NCBI RefSeq assembly: GCF_009380155.1 | Contig: NZ_WHUV01000002.1 | Coordinates: 1,364,001-1,428,000, forward strand | Source of the DNA: Pseudomonas piscis | GTDB lineage: Bacteria > Pseudomonadota > Gammaproteobacteria > Pseudomonadales > Pseudomonadaceae | Direction of reading: 5' to 3' | DNA: 64,000 bases | Shown: positions 8,502-17,542 of the stretch, in pieces | Numbering within the stretch: the first letter of the stretch is position 1 | Layout of the letters: every line of letters begins with the position of its first letter | The notes under the pieces: model-generated | Told to the model about the DNA's origin: nothing | The model's database searches: none | What the model saw: only the letters and a program-made list of their open reading frames with translations | Position numbers and translations under genes: made by a program

Positions 8502-9469
8502 GCCGGCAACGCCTGGACCCGGTGGTCGAGCAGGCCATCGACTGGATGGTGCGCCTGCGTGCCGGCGAAGCCGACCCACGCCTGGAGCATGAACTGGCCA
8601 CCTGGCTGGCCAACGATGCCGCCCATGCCCAAGCCTGGAAGCAACTGCAAGCCAGGCTGGGAACTTCATTCAATACCTTGCGCGCCCTCGACCAGCGCCT
8701 GCCGGGACAAGCGGGCGAAGCACGACAATTGCTGCTCAGCCCCCATGCCTCGCGCCGGCAACTGCTGCGTGGGCTGGCCGGGCTCGGCCTACTGGGCGGC
8801 GGCCTGTGGCTGGGTGCCCGGACGCAAGTTGGTGAAACCCTGCTGGCGGACTTCAGTACCGGCCGGGGCCAACGCCGGGATTTCATCCTGCCCGATGGCA
8901 GCCGCCTGAGCCTGGATGCCGAAAGCTCCGTGGACCTGAGCTTCAACCACCAGCAACGGCTGGTGCTCCTGCGTCACGGGCAACTGCTAATCCAGGTGGC
9001 CAGGGACCCCTCGCGCCCCCTACTCGTGCGTACCCTGCAAGGCCAGGTCCAGGCCCTGGGCACGCGCTTCCTGGTGAGCCAGGAAGCCGATGCCAGCCGG
9101 GTCGTGGTACAGGAACATTCAGTGCGCCTGCGCTTGCGCACCGGCCCAGTACAGGACCTGCAACAGGGCCAGGCCGCGCTGCTGCATCCTGGGCGGATCG
9201 AGCTGCTGGCGCAGGACCAGGCATACCGTGGCGACTGGCTCAACGGCCGCCTGAGCGTGCTGGACGACTCCCTGGAGCAGGTCATTGCCGCGCTGCGTCC
9301 CTACTGCCGGGGCTTTGTCCGAGTCAGCCAGGCGGTCAGCCAACTGCGCGTCCAGGGGGTATTTCCCCTGGATGATCCGGAACGCGCCCTCGACGCGCTG
9401 GCCCAGACCCTGCCCATCCGCATCGAGCGCTACAGCCCTTGGCTCACGTTGATCCAGCCACGAAGTTGA
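8498..9469 (+). CDS. FecR-family anti-sigma/sigma regulator
   Basis: A 323-residue inner-membrane regulator starting with GTG inside the end of the sigma gene, typical of translational coupling. The order is: N-terminal cytosolic DUF4880-like segment (WMVRLRAGEADPRLEHELATWL), one transmembrane helix at about 88-105, the periplasmic FecR domain (DFILPDGSRLSLDAESSVDL; GQLLIQVARDPSRPLLV; GTRFLV), and a C-terminal STN-like piece (NGRLSVLDDSLEQVIAAL) that would contact the receptor signalling domain. It binds the sigma until ferric siderophore is sensed. Confidence 0.9.
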   Translation: MSRQRLDPVVEQAIDWMVRLRAGEADPRLEHELATWLANDAAHAQAWKQLQARLGTSFNTLRALDQRLPGQAGEARQLLLSPHASRRQLLRGLAGLGLLGGGLWLGARTQVGETLLADFSTGRGQRRDFILPDGSRLSLDAESSVDLSFNHQQRLVLLRHGQLLIQVARDPSRPLLVRTLQGQVQALGTRFLVSQEADASRVVVQEHSVRLRLRTGPVQDLQQGQAALLHPGRIELLAQDQAYRGDWLNGRLSVLDDSLEQVIAALRPYCRGFVRVSQAVSQLRVQGVFPLDDPERALDALAQTLPIRIERYSPWLTLIQPRS

Positions 9470-9497
9470 GAGTGGATATTTTTTAAAAATAACTCTC
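9468..9497 (+). promoter_or_regulatory. AT-rich palindrome before the TonB receptor gene
   Basis: GAGAGT and ACTCTC arms, with inner TATTTTT and AAAAATA arms and a GGA bulge, overlap the fecR stop codon. The right half (TAACTCTCATTCG) resembles a Fur half-site. It may be the receptor promoter operator or a terminator-like stem limiting read-through from fecR. Confidence 0.4.
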
Positions 9498-9565
9498 ATT
9501 CGTGTCTGGTTTTGACTTTTCGTCCCACCTATCTCCTGACACTTCAACGCAATCAGGAGAATTTC

Positions 9566-12007
9566 GTGCGCAACCCTTGGTTCCATGCCATGCCCGTCGC
9601 CATCGCCGTGACTGCCCTGAGCGGTCCCGCCCTGGCCCAGGAGCAGTCCCGTCCCTTCAACCTGCCAGCCGGCCCGCTGGCGGTGACGCTCAATGCCATT
9701 GCCGGCCAGAGCGGCGTCGTGTTGTCCCTGGACCCAGGCCTGGTCTCGGGCAAGCAGGCGCCAGCAGTGAACGGCACGATGACGCCGGCCCAGGCCATGC
9801 GCGCCGCCTTGGTCGATAGCGGCTTGCAACTGCGGCTCACCGCCAGTGGCCACTTCAGCGTCGAACCGCTCCCCGCCGGTAGCGCCGGGGTACAACTGGG
9901 CATGACCGACATCGTCGAGAGCGGGTTCGACAGCGCCACCACCGAAGGCTCCAACTCCTACGCCACACGCGCCGTAACCATCGGCAAGGGCCAACACAGC
10001 CTGCGAGAAATCCCGCAATCGGTCACGGTCATGACCCGCAAGCAACTGGATGACCAGGGCTTGACCGACCTCAAGGCCGCCGCCAACCAGACCACCGGCC
10101 TGGTGGGTGTGCAAGGGGTGGGCAAAGGCATGATCCTGTCGTCGCGGGGCTTCCAGATCGACGATTGGCAATACGATGGCGTGCCGATTCCGCGCAACAC
10201 CTACTCGCTGGGCAACTGGGCGACCCAGGACCTGATTTTCTTCGACCGCCTGGAAGTGTTGCGCGGCGCCTCCGGCCTGCTGCAGGGCACCGGCAGCCCG
10301 GGGGGCGCGATCAACCTGGTGCGCAAGCGCGGCCAGGACGCCCCGACCGTGACCCTGACCGGCAAGGCCGGGTCCTGGGACCACTATGGCCTGCAACTGG
10401 ATGCCGGCGGCCCGCTGAACGATGCCGGCACGGTACGCGGGCGGATGGTGCTAGACGAAGACCAGAGCGGTTCGTTCATCGACAAGCAGTGGAGCAAGAC
10501 CCATTCCCTGTACGGTGCCCTGGACTTCGACTTCAGCGACGACACTACCCTGGGCCTGGCGGTGAGCCGCTCGGAAGCCGAATCACGGCCGATGATCCGT
10601 GGCCTGCCACGACACGCCGATGGCAGCCCGGTCGACGTGCCCCGCTCGACCTACAGCGGTGCCCGCTGGAACCATTCGCAGATCAACGTCACTACCCTGT
10701 ACGCCGACCTGGAGCATCGCTTCAACCAGGACTGGACGTTCAAGGTCGGCGCCGTGCGCATGAGCGAAGACAACGACTCGACCCAGCAGCGCACCCAGAC
10801 CATCGCCGACGGCCTCGATGCCGACGGCAGCGGCGTGCAGTACGCCGACTGGGTCACCGATTTCGACAACACCAAGATCGGCCTGGACATGAACCTCACT
10901 GGACGCTTCGAGGGCCTGTCCATGGAGCAGGAGGTGACCCTGGGCGGCAACTACTCGAAGATGACCAGCGACGACGTGTTTGCCCGCACCTTCAACAATG
11001 GCGGCAACATCTTCGCCATCGAGCATGACCGGCCGCCCATCAGCTACGACAGCCTGCTCAATACTCCCGGTGGCCGTGCCACCCACAGCCGCTACGACAT
11101 CCGCCAGAAAGGCCTGTACGGCAGTTGGCGGATCAAGCCGGTGCAGGACTTGACCCTGGTGCTGGGCTCGCGTGTGAGCTGGTACGACTATCGCTACGAT
11201 GCCACCGATTACCAAGCCATCACGCGCAAGGCCACGGTGCAGTCGCCGAGCACCATGACCGACACCGGCGAAGTCACGCCCTACGCCGGTTTCATCTATG
11301 ACTTGAGCCGCCAGTGGTCGCTCTACGCCAGCTACACCGATGTGTTCGAACCCCAGAACTCACGCACCGCCAGCGGTTCGGTGCTGCAACCGGTGATCGG
11401 CACCAACTATGAAGTAGGACTCAAGGGCGAATTGCTCGATGGCCAGGTCAACACGTCCCTGGCGCTGTTCCGCTACGACCAGAAGAACCGCGCCGTCCAG
11501 GACAAGGCCTCGGGTTTTGCCTGCGATGGCTGGTACTGCTCCACCGCCTCGGGCCAGGTGCGCAGCCAGGGCCTGGAAGCCGAAGTCAGTGGCGAAGTGC
11601 TGGATCGCCTGCAACTGGCCGCGGGCTACACCTACAACACCACCAAGATCCTCAAGGACCCACAGGAACAGGGGCGGACCTTCAGCACCTGGACCCCAAA
11701 ACACATGCTGCGGGTGTGGGGCGACTATCGCCTGGACGGCGAGTGGAGCAAGGTCAGCACCGGCCTGGGCTTCACCAGCCAGAGCCATACCCTGGGTTAC
11801 GAGCGAAGCTACAAGGTACCGGGCTACACCGTCTGGAACGCTCGTATCGCCTACCAGCTCAACGACCAGGTCAGCCTGGCGCTCAATGCCTACAACTTGT
11901 TCGACAAGCACTACTACATCTCTGGCTATAACCAACTGGATGGCAACAATAGCTTTGGCGACCCGCGCAACTTCATGCTCAGCGTGAAATACACGCCGCA
12001 GTTCTAA
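9566..12007 (+). CDS. TonB-dependent siderophore receptor with signalling domain
   Basis: An 813-residue outer-membrane transducer. After a signal peptide ending in ALAQ comes a secretin/TonB N-terminal (STN) domain, about residues 32-105 (PFNLPAGPLAVTLNAIAGQS), which contacts FecR. The plug domain follows (REIPQSVTVMTRKQL; DRLEVLRGASGLLQGTGSPG), then a 22-strand barrel ending in a terminal Phe (FMLSVKYTPQF). GTG 9566 is chosen because AGGAGA ends five bases before it; an in-frame TTG at 9512 has none. The ligand is probably a hydroxamate or pyoverdine-like ferric siderophore of another organism, which is an inference. Confidence 0.92.
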   Translation: MRNPWFHAMPVAIAVTALSGPALAQEQSRPFNLPAGPLAVTLNAIAGQSGVVLSLDPGLVSGKQAPAVNGTMTPAQAMRAALVDSGLQLRLTASGHFSVEPLPAGSAGVQLGMTDIVESGFDSATTEGSNSYATRAVTIGKGQHSLREIPQSVTVMTRKQLDDQGLTDLKAAANQTTGLVGVQGVGKGMILSSRGFQIDDWQYDGVPIPRNTYSLGNWATQDLIFFDRLEVLRGASGLLQGTGSPGGAINLVRKRGQDAPTVTLTGKAGSWDHYGLQLDAGGPLNDAGTVRGRMVLDEDQSGSFIDKQWSKTHSLYGALDFDFSDDTTLGLAVSRSEAESRPMIRGLPRHADGSPVDVPRSTYSGARWNHSQINVTTLYADLEHRFNQDWTFKVGAVRMSEDNDSTQQRTQTIADGLDADGSGVQYADWVTDFDNTKIGLDMNLTGRFEGLSMEQEVTLGGNYSKMTSDDVFARTFNNGGNIFAIEHDRPPISYDSLLNTPGGRATHSRYDIRQKGLYGSWRIKPVQDLTLVLGSRVSWYDYRYDATDYQAITRKATVQSPSTMTDTGEVTPYAGFIYDLSRQWSLYASYTDVFEPQNSRTASGSVLQPVIGTNYEVGLKGELLDGQVNTSLALFRYDQKNRAVQDKASGFACDGWYCSTASGQVRSQGLEAEVSGEVLDRLQLAAGYTYNTTKILKDPQEQGRTFSTWTPKHMLRVWGDYRLDGEWSKVSTGLGFTSQSHTLGYERSYKVPGYTVWNARIAYQLNDQVSLALNAYNLFDKHYYISGYNQLDGNNSFGDPRNFMLSVKYTPQF

Positions 12008-12017
12008 AGCGCGCCAA

Positions 12018-12048
12018 CGCAGCGCCCGAAGCGCATTCGGGCGCTGCG
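12018..12048 (+). terminator. Strong hairpin after the receptor gene
   Basis: Perfect 13-base arms CGCAGCGCCCGAA and TTCGGGCGCTGCG with a 5-base loop, starting 10 bases after the receptor stop. T-rich CTTTTG follows about 12 bases later. Confidence 0.7.
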
Positions 12049-12107
12049 CGCCAGGCTCGGCTTTTGTATGATCGCGCTCCCGTTTCCCCCCATAAAGGAC
12101 GCTGTAC

Positions 12108-12809
12108 TTGACCATGGACATCCAGAGCATCCAGGACCGACTGGCCAAACCGGCGCTGAAGTTCACCGCCGGCGGTTTTCGCCCCAGCCATAGCGATGAA
12201 GAGAGTTGGCTGGGCCGAGTCTTCCTGTTTCGCGAAGAAGAAGAGCTGCCAATCAACAGCGCGGGGGAAATCCTGCTGCCCTTCGCCCAGTTCCACCTGC
12301 CCTCCCTGCCCTTTCGCAGCCCGCATTTGCAAGGAGTCAAGGTACTCACGGTGTTCATCGCCAACCCCTTTCCCGATGAGCTCGAGCCCATGGGCGAGCG
12401 CTGGCTGGTACGCGAATACCGTGACGAGGACGTATTGGTGCGCAAGGAACTGACGGCCGAGAAGGCCTTTCTCAAGCCCTTCCCGCTCAAGGCCGAGGTG
12501 GTGCCCGCCGACTACCCGCTGTGGGACGGTGGCGGCGTGCCCCGGGACCTGGAGCTGGAAATCCTCGAACTGGAACGTTCCGGCCGCATCGAGTGCTACT
12601 ACGACCTGACCACCCACTGCTACGAACACAAGCTGGGGGGCTATCCATCGTTCTGCCAGTCGGGGGTCGACCCGGGCGAAGGCTTCGAGTTCGTGATGCA
12701 GATCTCCTCCGACGCCAAGATCAATCTCAACGTGGTGGACAGTGGCAGCCTGATGTTCTGGAAGCACCGGGACAGCGGCGAATGGGCGCTGTACTACGAC
12801 TTCTACTGA
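12108..12809 (+). CDS. DUF1963-like (YwqG-type) protein of unknown function
   Basis: A 233-residue soluble protein. Its layout recalls the YwqG/DUF1963 family: an early RPSHSDEESWLGRVF segment, a central run of strands, a KLGGYPSFCQSG motif, and a C-terminal IN-LNVVDSGSLMFW ... YYDFY block. KLGG-P is the family hallmark. The function is unknown; relatives often sit in polymorphic-toxin or accessory loci. AAAGGA at 12094-12099 is eight bases before TTG 12108 and 14 before ATG 12114, so the start is one of these. It is a single gene between terminators. Confidence 0.65.
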   Translation: MTMDIQSIQDRLAKPALKFTAGGFRPSHSDEESWLGRVFLFREEEELPINSAGEILLPFAQFHLPSLPFRSPHLQGVKVLTVFIANPFPDELEPMGERWLVREYRDEDVLVRKELTAEKAFLKPFPLKAEVVPADYPLWDGGGVPRDLELEILELERSGRIECYYDLTTHCYEHKLGGYPSFCQSGVDPGEGFEFVMQISSDAKINLNVVDSGSLMFWKHRDSGEWALYYDFY

Positions 12810-12902
12810 GGCGCTTCGGCTGACGCCGATTTCATCCGCCAATGGGTGAAAAGCCCTGGCGGCGAGTGCATCATGGGCGCGTCCGATTCCTGGGAGACCT
12901 TC

Positions 12903-13754
12903 ATGTCCATGCGCTCATTGCTGTTGCCCGTTGCCACCCTGTCCCTGGCCCTGCTGGGCCCGGCCGGGGCCATGGCCGACGACCAGGCGCAGCTGATCGA
13001 GGCAATCAACGCCTACCGCAGCCAGCCGCAACGCTGCGCCAACCAGGCCTCGTCCGAACTGCCGCCGCTGGCCAGCGACCCGCGCCTGATCCTGCCGGTG
13101 GACAACGTCGGCGACCTGCAGCAGGCCCTGGCACGGGCGGCGTACCCCATGGTCAACGTCCAGGCCATCAGCCTCTCCGGCCCGCGTGATGCCCAGGCGG
13201 CGATGCAGGCGATCCGCGAGAGTTTCTGCCAGGTGGTGCTGGATCCGCAGTTCGTCGATATCGCGGTCAATCGCCAGGCCGCCCAGTGGCGCATCGTCCT
13301 CGCCCGCCCATTGCTCTCGGCGCGCCTGGGCGACTGGCAGGCCGAGGGCCAGCAATTGCTGGCGCAGATCAACAACGCCCGCAGCCAGGCACGGCAATGC
13401 GGCGGCCAGGGTTTTGCCGCCACCGCGCCGCTGACCTGGAACGCCACCCTGGGCAGCACCGCCCAGGAACACAGCCGGGCCATGGCCAATCAGAACTACT
13501 TCGACCACAAGGACCACGATGGCCGCACCCCAGGCGACCGTGCGGAACTGGCAGGTTACGCCGGCCAGCAAGTGGGCGAGAACATCGCCGCTGGCCAGGA
13601 CAGCGTGCGCAAGGTGCTGGACGGCTGGCTGGCCAGCCCCGGGCACTGCGCCAACCTGATGAACCCCGGCTACCAGGAACTGGGCGCGGCCTACGCGGTG
13701 GACCCGAAAAGCGATGCAGGCATCTACTGGACCGCGATGTTCGGCGCGCCTTGA
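12903..13754 (+). CDS. Secreted CAP-domain (SCP/PR-1) protein
   Basis: A 283-residue exported protein. A signal peptide ends around AMA-DD at 23-24. Residues 24-140 form a domain I do not recognise. A CAP domain follows from about 155 to 283: LTWNATLGSTAQEHSRAMAN, YFDHKDHDGRTPGDR, GENIAAG, WLASPGHCANLMNPGYQELG and a final YWTAMFG. The His and Glu of the CAP pocket (HSRAM, GENIA, GHC) are present. Bacterial CAP proteins are periplasmic or secreted and mostly uncharacterised. GGGAGAC before ATG 12903 fixes the start. A strong terminator follows. Confidence 0.85.
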   Translation: MSMRSLLLPVATLSLALLGPAGAMADDQAQLIEAINAYRSQPQRCANQASSELPPLASDPRLILPVDNVGDLQQALARAAYPMVNVQAISLSGPRDAQAAMQAIRESFCQVVLDPQFVDIAVNRQAAQWRIVLARPLLSARLGDWQAEGQQLLAQINNARSQARQCGGQGFAATAPLTWNATLGSTAQEHSRAMANQNYFDHKDHDGRTPGDRAELAGYAGQQVGENIAAGQDSVRKVLDGWLASPGHCANLMNPGYQELGAAYAVDPKSDAGIYWTAMFGAP

Positions 13755-13780
13755 GCGTGCATGCCCCCCCTGAACGAAAA

Positions 13781-13803
13781 CGCCCCGACAAGTCGGGGCG
13801 TTT
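13781..13803 (+). terminator. Rho-independent terminator
   Basis: Arms CGCCCCGAC and GTCGGGGCG with an AA loop, then TTT and preceded by AAAA. It serves the CAP gene on the plus strand and may also serve the convergent gene ending at 13824. Confidence 0.8.
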
Positions 13804-13823
13804 GCATTGCAGCCAGGAAAACG

Positions 13824-14498
13824 TCACTGATTGACCGCCATCTGCCCGGCATCCTCCTGGGTCACCAGGGCCTTGAGCGAGACGTCGAATTGTTTCAGGG
13901 CATCGAGTTGCAAATCGGTCTGCTGGTTGATCTGGGCAGCGATTTCCGGGGCCGCCTTGCCCCGTACCCAGACTGAAGGCATGTCCTTGGCCCGAACCCC
14001 TTCGGCCTGGCCGATGTACTGCAGGTTGGAGTCGTAGAACTTGGCGATGAAGCGCGCCTCCACTCGATTGTTGCGCTTGGTCACCAACTGGTTGTAGGTG
14101 TCGAGCATTACCACCACATCGGGATGGGCCTGGACCACGGCATCGAGGTTGTCGTAGACGGTCACCGCAGCAAAGTGCTTGTTCAGCGACGCCATCAGCC
14201 AGTTGATCGCCAATTTCGGATCGGAACTGTCGACGAAGGCCTGGCTGATACGAGGATCGAGACCGGCGTTCTTCGCGCCGTTGAGCGCCACCGAATGGTA
14301 GTGCTCGAGGTACTCGAGGGTATTGAGGGTGTTTTCGCTGTACAGCACGCCGACCGACCGGGCCCGCTGCAGGTTGGCGCCGCTGTCGGCCATGGGCAGG
14401 AAATGGCAGGCCATGTCATCGCCAGCCAGAGCCATCGCTGGAGTACCGGTTCCCGAGAGCAAGACGACGACAAGGGCCAACAAAGTCGAGATTCTCAT
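13824..14498 (-). CDS. Secreted hypothetical protein
   Basis: A 224-residue protein with a clear signal peptide (MRISTLLALVVVLLSG, cleavage near ALA-GDD at 25). The mature part is mixed alpha/beta: VGVLYSENTLNTLEYLEHYH, ISQAFVDSSDPKLAINWLMASL, AHPDVVVMLDTYN, then a helical Gln-rich end. The VLYSENTLNTLEYL and DVVVMLDTYN segments recall periplasmic-binding-like folds, but I cannot name a family. It stands alone on the minus strand, converging on the CAP gene. Confidence 0.65.
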   Translation of the reverse strand: MRISTLLALVVVLLSGTGTPAMALAGDDMACHFLPMADSGANLQRARSVGVLYSENTLNTLEYLEHYHSVALNGAKNAGLDPRISQAFVDSSDPKLAINWLMASLNKHFAAVTVYDNLDAVVQAHPDVVVMLDTYNQLVTKRNNRVEARFIAKFYDSNLQYIGQAEGVRAKDMPSVWVRGKAAPEIAAQINQQTDLQLDALKQFDVSLKALVTQEDAGQMAVNQ

Positions 14499-14803
14499 CG
14501 GGTATTTCCTTCTGCAGCAAAAACGGTGTAAGCGCTATCTTCCTCCTTTGCAGGAAAAACGGAACCTCCACTTTTTGATGATAACTATCGATCACGGCAA
14601 TGATGTAGAGCATCAATCCAGATACTGGTTGGCATGAATGAAACTCAATCAGGAGAGACAGCTTTACCACCAGTCTCGATGCTGGATAATGGCAAGCGGC
14701 CATACAGGCCTTTCAGCCCGTTTGGAAATCAATGGTCACAATCTACAGATAACCGCCGTCAGGGATGCACGATCCGGCCTATAACAAGGAGTTAGTACCG
14801 TTT
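14499..14803. other. Intergenic region, visibly AT-richer than its surroundings
   Basis: About 300 bases between two divergently transcribed genes. It must hold both promoters, but no clear operator, hairpin or RNA gene was seen. Base composition drops here and stays low through the following gene. Confidence 0.5.
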
Positions 14804-15562
14804 ATGTCTGTACAAGATTCACTCACGCCTCCGACTCGAACCCAGAAACTGACCTCATTGATCACTCGCGGCATGGCCGGCCTAGGGGTCGTACTGAGCG
14901 GTCTGTGGGCCTTGATCACCTATGCAGTACCCGACCCCAGCGTATTTGGCTTCAGCTTTGTAAGCTGGAAGAACGTGGTGTTGTTGGTCAGCACTTTTCT
15001 GTTCCTGGCGGCCGTTTCCCTAGCCTGGCAAATGCGCAACCTCACTCCTGTGCTCAGGGGAACGTTGCAGTTTGGCTTGGCATGTGTCCTTTCCCTTGGA
15101 TTCTTCATTCTCGGAACCGAATATGCCAAACCGTCGTTCGAGTTTGCGAAGCTACAAGCCAAGATTGTCGAAAACGAGGGAAACAATCTCCTGGGTCGAC
15201 GTATTGAAGTGCTGGATAACGTGCGTTTCGAGTTGGACAGCTGTGAAAACATTGGACGCCTGCCGACCTGCACATTTGAACTAACCAACCTCAACGTTGA
15301 TCGTACTTTGCGTTTCGACAGCGAAACTCGCCTATTCGACGAATCCGGAGGACCATTGGCATTCAATGCAATTCGCGTCGGACAAGTCGAATCATCGAGC
15401 TGGCAGCCCTTCCAATTAATTCGCAATGTGCCAACTCGGGTCACACTGATTTTCCAGCAAAGCAACAACAAAATGACCAGGACACCAGCCATAAAACTGG
15501 TATTTCGCGATGACAACAGCGAACCATTGACTCTGAAGTTCAGCGATGTGGTGATTCAATAA
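14804..15562 (+). CDS. Small membrane protein of unknown function
   Basis: A 252-residue protein with three N-terminal hydrophobic segments (about 24-44, 58-78 and 88-105), then a soluble domain of about 140 residues on the far side. That domain is rich in beta strands (VLDNVRFELDSCENIG; CTFELTNLNVDRTLRFDSE; FQLIRNVPTRVTLIF), like an immunoglobulin-type or DUF4352-like fold with two cysteines. AAGGAG lies 12 bases before ATG 14804; an ATG at 14765 lacks a usable site. Codon use is more AT-rich than the neighbours, suggesting horizontal origin. Function unknown. Confidence 0.6.
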   Translation: MSVQDSLTPPTRTQKLTSLITRGMAGLGVVLSGLWALITYAVPDPSVFGFSFVSWKNVVLLVSTFLFLAAVSLAWQMRNLTPVLRGTLQFGLACVLSLGFFILGTEYAKPSFEFAKLQAKIVENEGNNLLGRRIEVLDNVRFELDSCENIGRLPTCTFELTNLNVDRTLRFDSETRLFDESGGPLAFNAIRVGQVESSSWQPFQLIRNVPTRVTLIFQQSNNKMTRTPAIKLVFRDDNSEPLTLKFSDVVIQ

Positions 15563-15604
15563 GCTTGCTGCGCTCACAGGCCCAGTACCATCGAAAGAGT
15601 CCCC

Positions 15605-16153
15605 ATGGCCCCATCCCCCCTGCAAACCCTGCGCGAAACCATCAGGCAGCAGCCGATCAGCCCGGCCCCGGCGCCCTGGGTACTGGTCACCCGGCGCGCC
15701 GCCGGCAGCCTGCTGGAAGTCGGCTTCGATCGTGATCGGGAATTGCTGCTGGTGACTTCCAGTGCCGGGCGCAGTGTCATCGACTGCGAGACTGGCGAGA
15801 AGATCGCCCGGGACTATACCGAGGAAGTCGAAAGCGATCGCTACCTCGAGGCCGAGGGCATCGGCCCCCTGGCGGGTCGGCGCATCGCCATGTCCGGAAT
15901 CAATGGTGGCAGCCTGCCCTTGGGCAGCGACGATGGCTGGGCGGTGCACAATGTGCCCCTGGCGTGGCCCGAACAACACTTGTTGCTGGTCGAGCCGGGT
16001 TCCTGGCTCTACGGCGCCCAGCACAACCGCCCGGCGACCTTCCACAAGCTGGCCATCGAGCATGAGTGCCGGGCCTTTGGCTTTTCCTACAGCGGCCGGA
16101 GCCTGGTGATCGCCTCGTCCTGTGACCTGGTGGTCTACCACCGACCGCTCTAG
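15605..16153 (+). CDS. Hypothetical protein
   Basis: A 182-residue soluble protein, almost entirely short strands and turns (LLLVTSSAGRSVIDCETGEK; GDDGWAVHNVPL-like segments; LVIASSCDLVVYHRPL). The repeated short hydrophobic strands separated by Gly/Asp turns suggest a beta-propeller or beta-sandwich piece. There is no signal peptide or transmembrane segment. It begins 42 bases after the membrane protein gene on the same strand, but its GC content returns to the genome level. I do not recognise a family. Confidence 0.6.
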   Translation: MAPSPLQTLRETIRQQPISPAPAPWVLVTRRAAGSLLEVGFDRDRELLLVTSSAGRSVIDCETGEKIARDYTEEVESDRYLEAEGIGPLAGRRIAMSGINGGSLPLGSDDGWAVHNVPLAWPEQHLLLVEPGSWLYGAQHNRPATFHKLAIEHECRAFGFSYSGRSLVIASSCDLVVYHRPL

Positions 16154-16238
16154 CCGGCCCTTGCGACGCGTGTCGCAGAGAATTTACCGGCAGTTTTTCC
16201 TGTAGAATCCAGCCCTCTTTCCCCGACGAGTCCAAGCC

Positions 16239-16880
16239 ATGGATGCCCACTCGATACTCGCCTATACCCTGGTCGCCGCCATTGCCATCGCCAGTCCTGG
16301 CCCGGCCACCCTGGTAGCGCTGCACAACAGCGTGACCTACGGCGCCAAGTCCACCCTGTGGTCATCCCTGGGCAATATCAGTGGCCTGTTCTGCATGTCT
16401 GCGGCAGCCATGCTGGGCCTGGGGGCGCTGATCGCCAGTTCCGAATGGGTATTCAACGCCGTGAAGATCCTCGGCGCCGGTTACCTGTTCTACCTCGGTG
16501 CCAAGCAGTTGCTGAGCAAGAGCCCGTTGCTCAGCGCCAGCAGCCCGGATGACCAGGGCGTCAGCGCCCCGCCACGGTTCAAACTGTTCAAGTCGGCGTT
16601 CCTGACCGCCGCCACCAACCCCAAGGCGACCATCTTCTTCACCGCGCTGTTCCCGCAGTTCATAGACCAGCATGCCGCCCTGCTGCCGCAGTTCTTCATC
16701 CTGACCCTGATCTTCATGGCGCTGTCGCTGACATCGCTGAGCATCTACGCCCTGCTGGCCTCCAGGGCCAAAGGCGTGCTGACCCGTCCGGCATTGTCCA
16801 AATGGGTCAACCGGGTGGTGGGCTCCACGTTCATCTTCTTCGGCAGCACCATCCTGGCCATGCGCCGGCAAGGGGTGTAG
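16239..16880 (+). CDS. LysE/RhtB-family amino-acid exporter
   Basis: A 213-residue inner-membrane protein with about six hydrophobic segments. It opens with the family motif ASPGPATLVALHNSVTYG near residues 19-36, then GAGYLFYLGAKQLL and AATNPKATIFFTALFPQFI, which are classic LysE/RhtB landmarks. The family exports amino acids such as homoserine, threonine or lysine, or small conjugates. No regulator lies beside it, so the substrate is open. It converges on the DUF1289 gene, 28 bases away. Confidence 0.9.
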   Translation: MDAHSILAYTLVAAIAIASPGPATLVALHNSVTYGAKSTLWSSLGNISGLFCMSAAAMLGLGALIASSEWVFNAVKILGAGYLFYLGAKQLLSKSPLLSASSPDDQGVSAPPRFKLFKSAFLTAATNPKATIFFTALFPQFIDQHAALLPQFFILTLIFMALSLTSLSIYALLASRAKGVLTRPALSKWVNRVVGSTFIFFGSTILAMRRQGV

Positions 16881-16908
16881 CCAGCGCGCCGAAGACAGGC
16901 CAGCCCCT

Positions 16909-17091
16909 TCAACCCTGCTTTTTGCGCAGGGCCTTGAGCCGGGTACTGGCCCGTTGCACGGCGGCCATCTTCTCCGGGCGTTTCATGCGTTTCCACTTGC
17001 GGATATCGTCCTTGGTGCGTCCGCAACTCACGCACAAGTCGCCGCTGAGCTGGCACAGAGCAATACAGGGGTTGTCGATTTCCTTGGCCAT
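16909..17091 (-). CDS. DUF1289 small Cys-rich protein
   Basis: A 60-residue protein with the DUF1289 pattern: NPCIALCQL at the start, CVSCGRTKDDIRKW in the middle and a basic tail. The four cysteines could bind a metal. Its ATG (17091) lies just past the upstream stop at 17093, so it is co-translated with the 123-residue gene. An upstream ATG at 17217 belongs to a shadow frame. Function unknown; the family is widespread in proteobacteria as small solo proteins. Confidence 0.85.
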   Translation of the reverse strand: MAKEIDNPCIALCQLSGDLCVSCGRTKDDIRKWKRMKRPEKMAAVQRASTRLKALRKKQG

Positions 17092-17092
17092 C

Positions 17093-17464
17093 TCAGCCCC
17101 GCCCCGGTCGCAGGCGCGCCAGGCGCCGGGTCCAATCACCACCACTGATCCGCTGGCACTGTTCTTCGCTGTCGAAGAACACATGGCCTGCCACCGGTTC
17201 AAGGGTGACGCCGGCATCCGCCAGCGCCTGGGCCGTGAGTTCGATCATCCACGGCCCCTCTCCTGCCGCCAGGGCTCGCTCCTTGTCGGCCTGGGCAGCG
17301 AACACCCAAACCACCACCAGGCTGGCGGGAAACACCGCGTAGTCCACTTCGTGGGTCAACCAGGAAAAACCTTCGAGGCGGATCTTGGCCGCTTCGCAGG
17401 CTTCGGTGAGGGTAGTGGCCAGCAAGCGCTCCATGGCGGCTTGCTGGCGTTTGGTCAGTGGCAT
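17093..17464 (-). CDS. Conserved hypothetical protein
   Basis: A 123-residue protein starting with MPLTKRQQAAMERLLATTL. The first 30 residues are helical, followed by alternating strands (VDYAVFPASLVVVWVFAA; GVTLEPVAGHVFFDSEEQC). No transmembrane segment or catalytic signature is visible. It is followed almost directly by the DUF1289 gene and preceded 78 bases upstream by the L,D-transpeptidase stop, so the three minus-strand genes may be co-transcribed. I do not recognise a named family. Confidence 0.7.
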   Translation of the reverse strand: MPLTKRQQAAMERLLATTLTEACEAAKIRLEGFSWLTHEVDYAVFPASLVVVWVFAAQADKERALAAGEGPWMIELTAQALADAGVTLEPVAGHVFFDSEEQCQRISGGDWTRRLARLRPGRG

Positions 17465-17542
17465 GGCGCAGTCTTGGATCCGTGGCGAAAAAGGCCGCAC
17501 ACAATACCGCAAGTCACCAGGCCAGGACGCGGTTTGCGCAAG

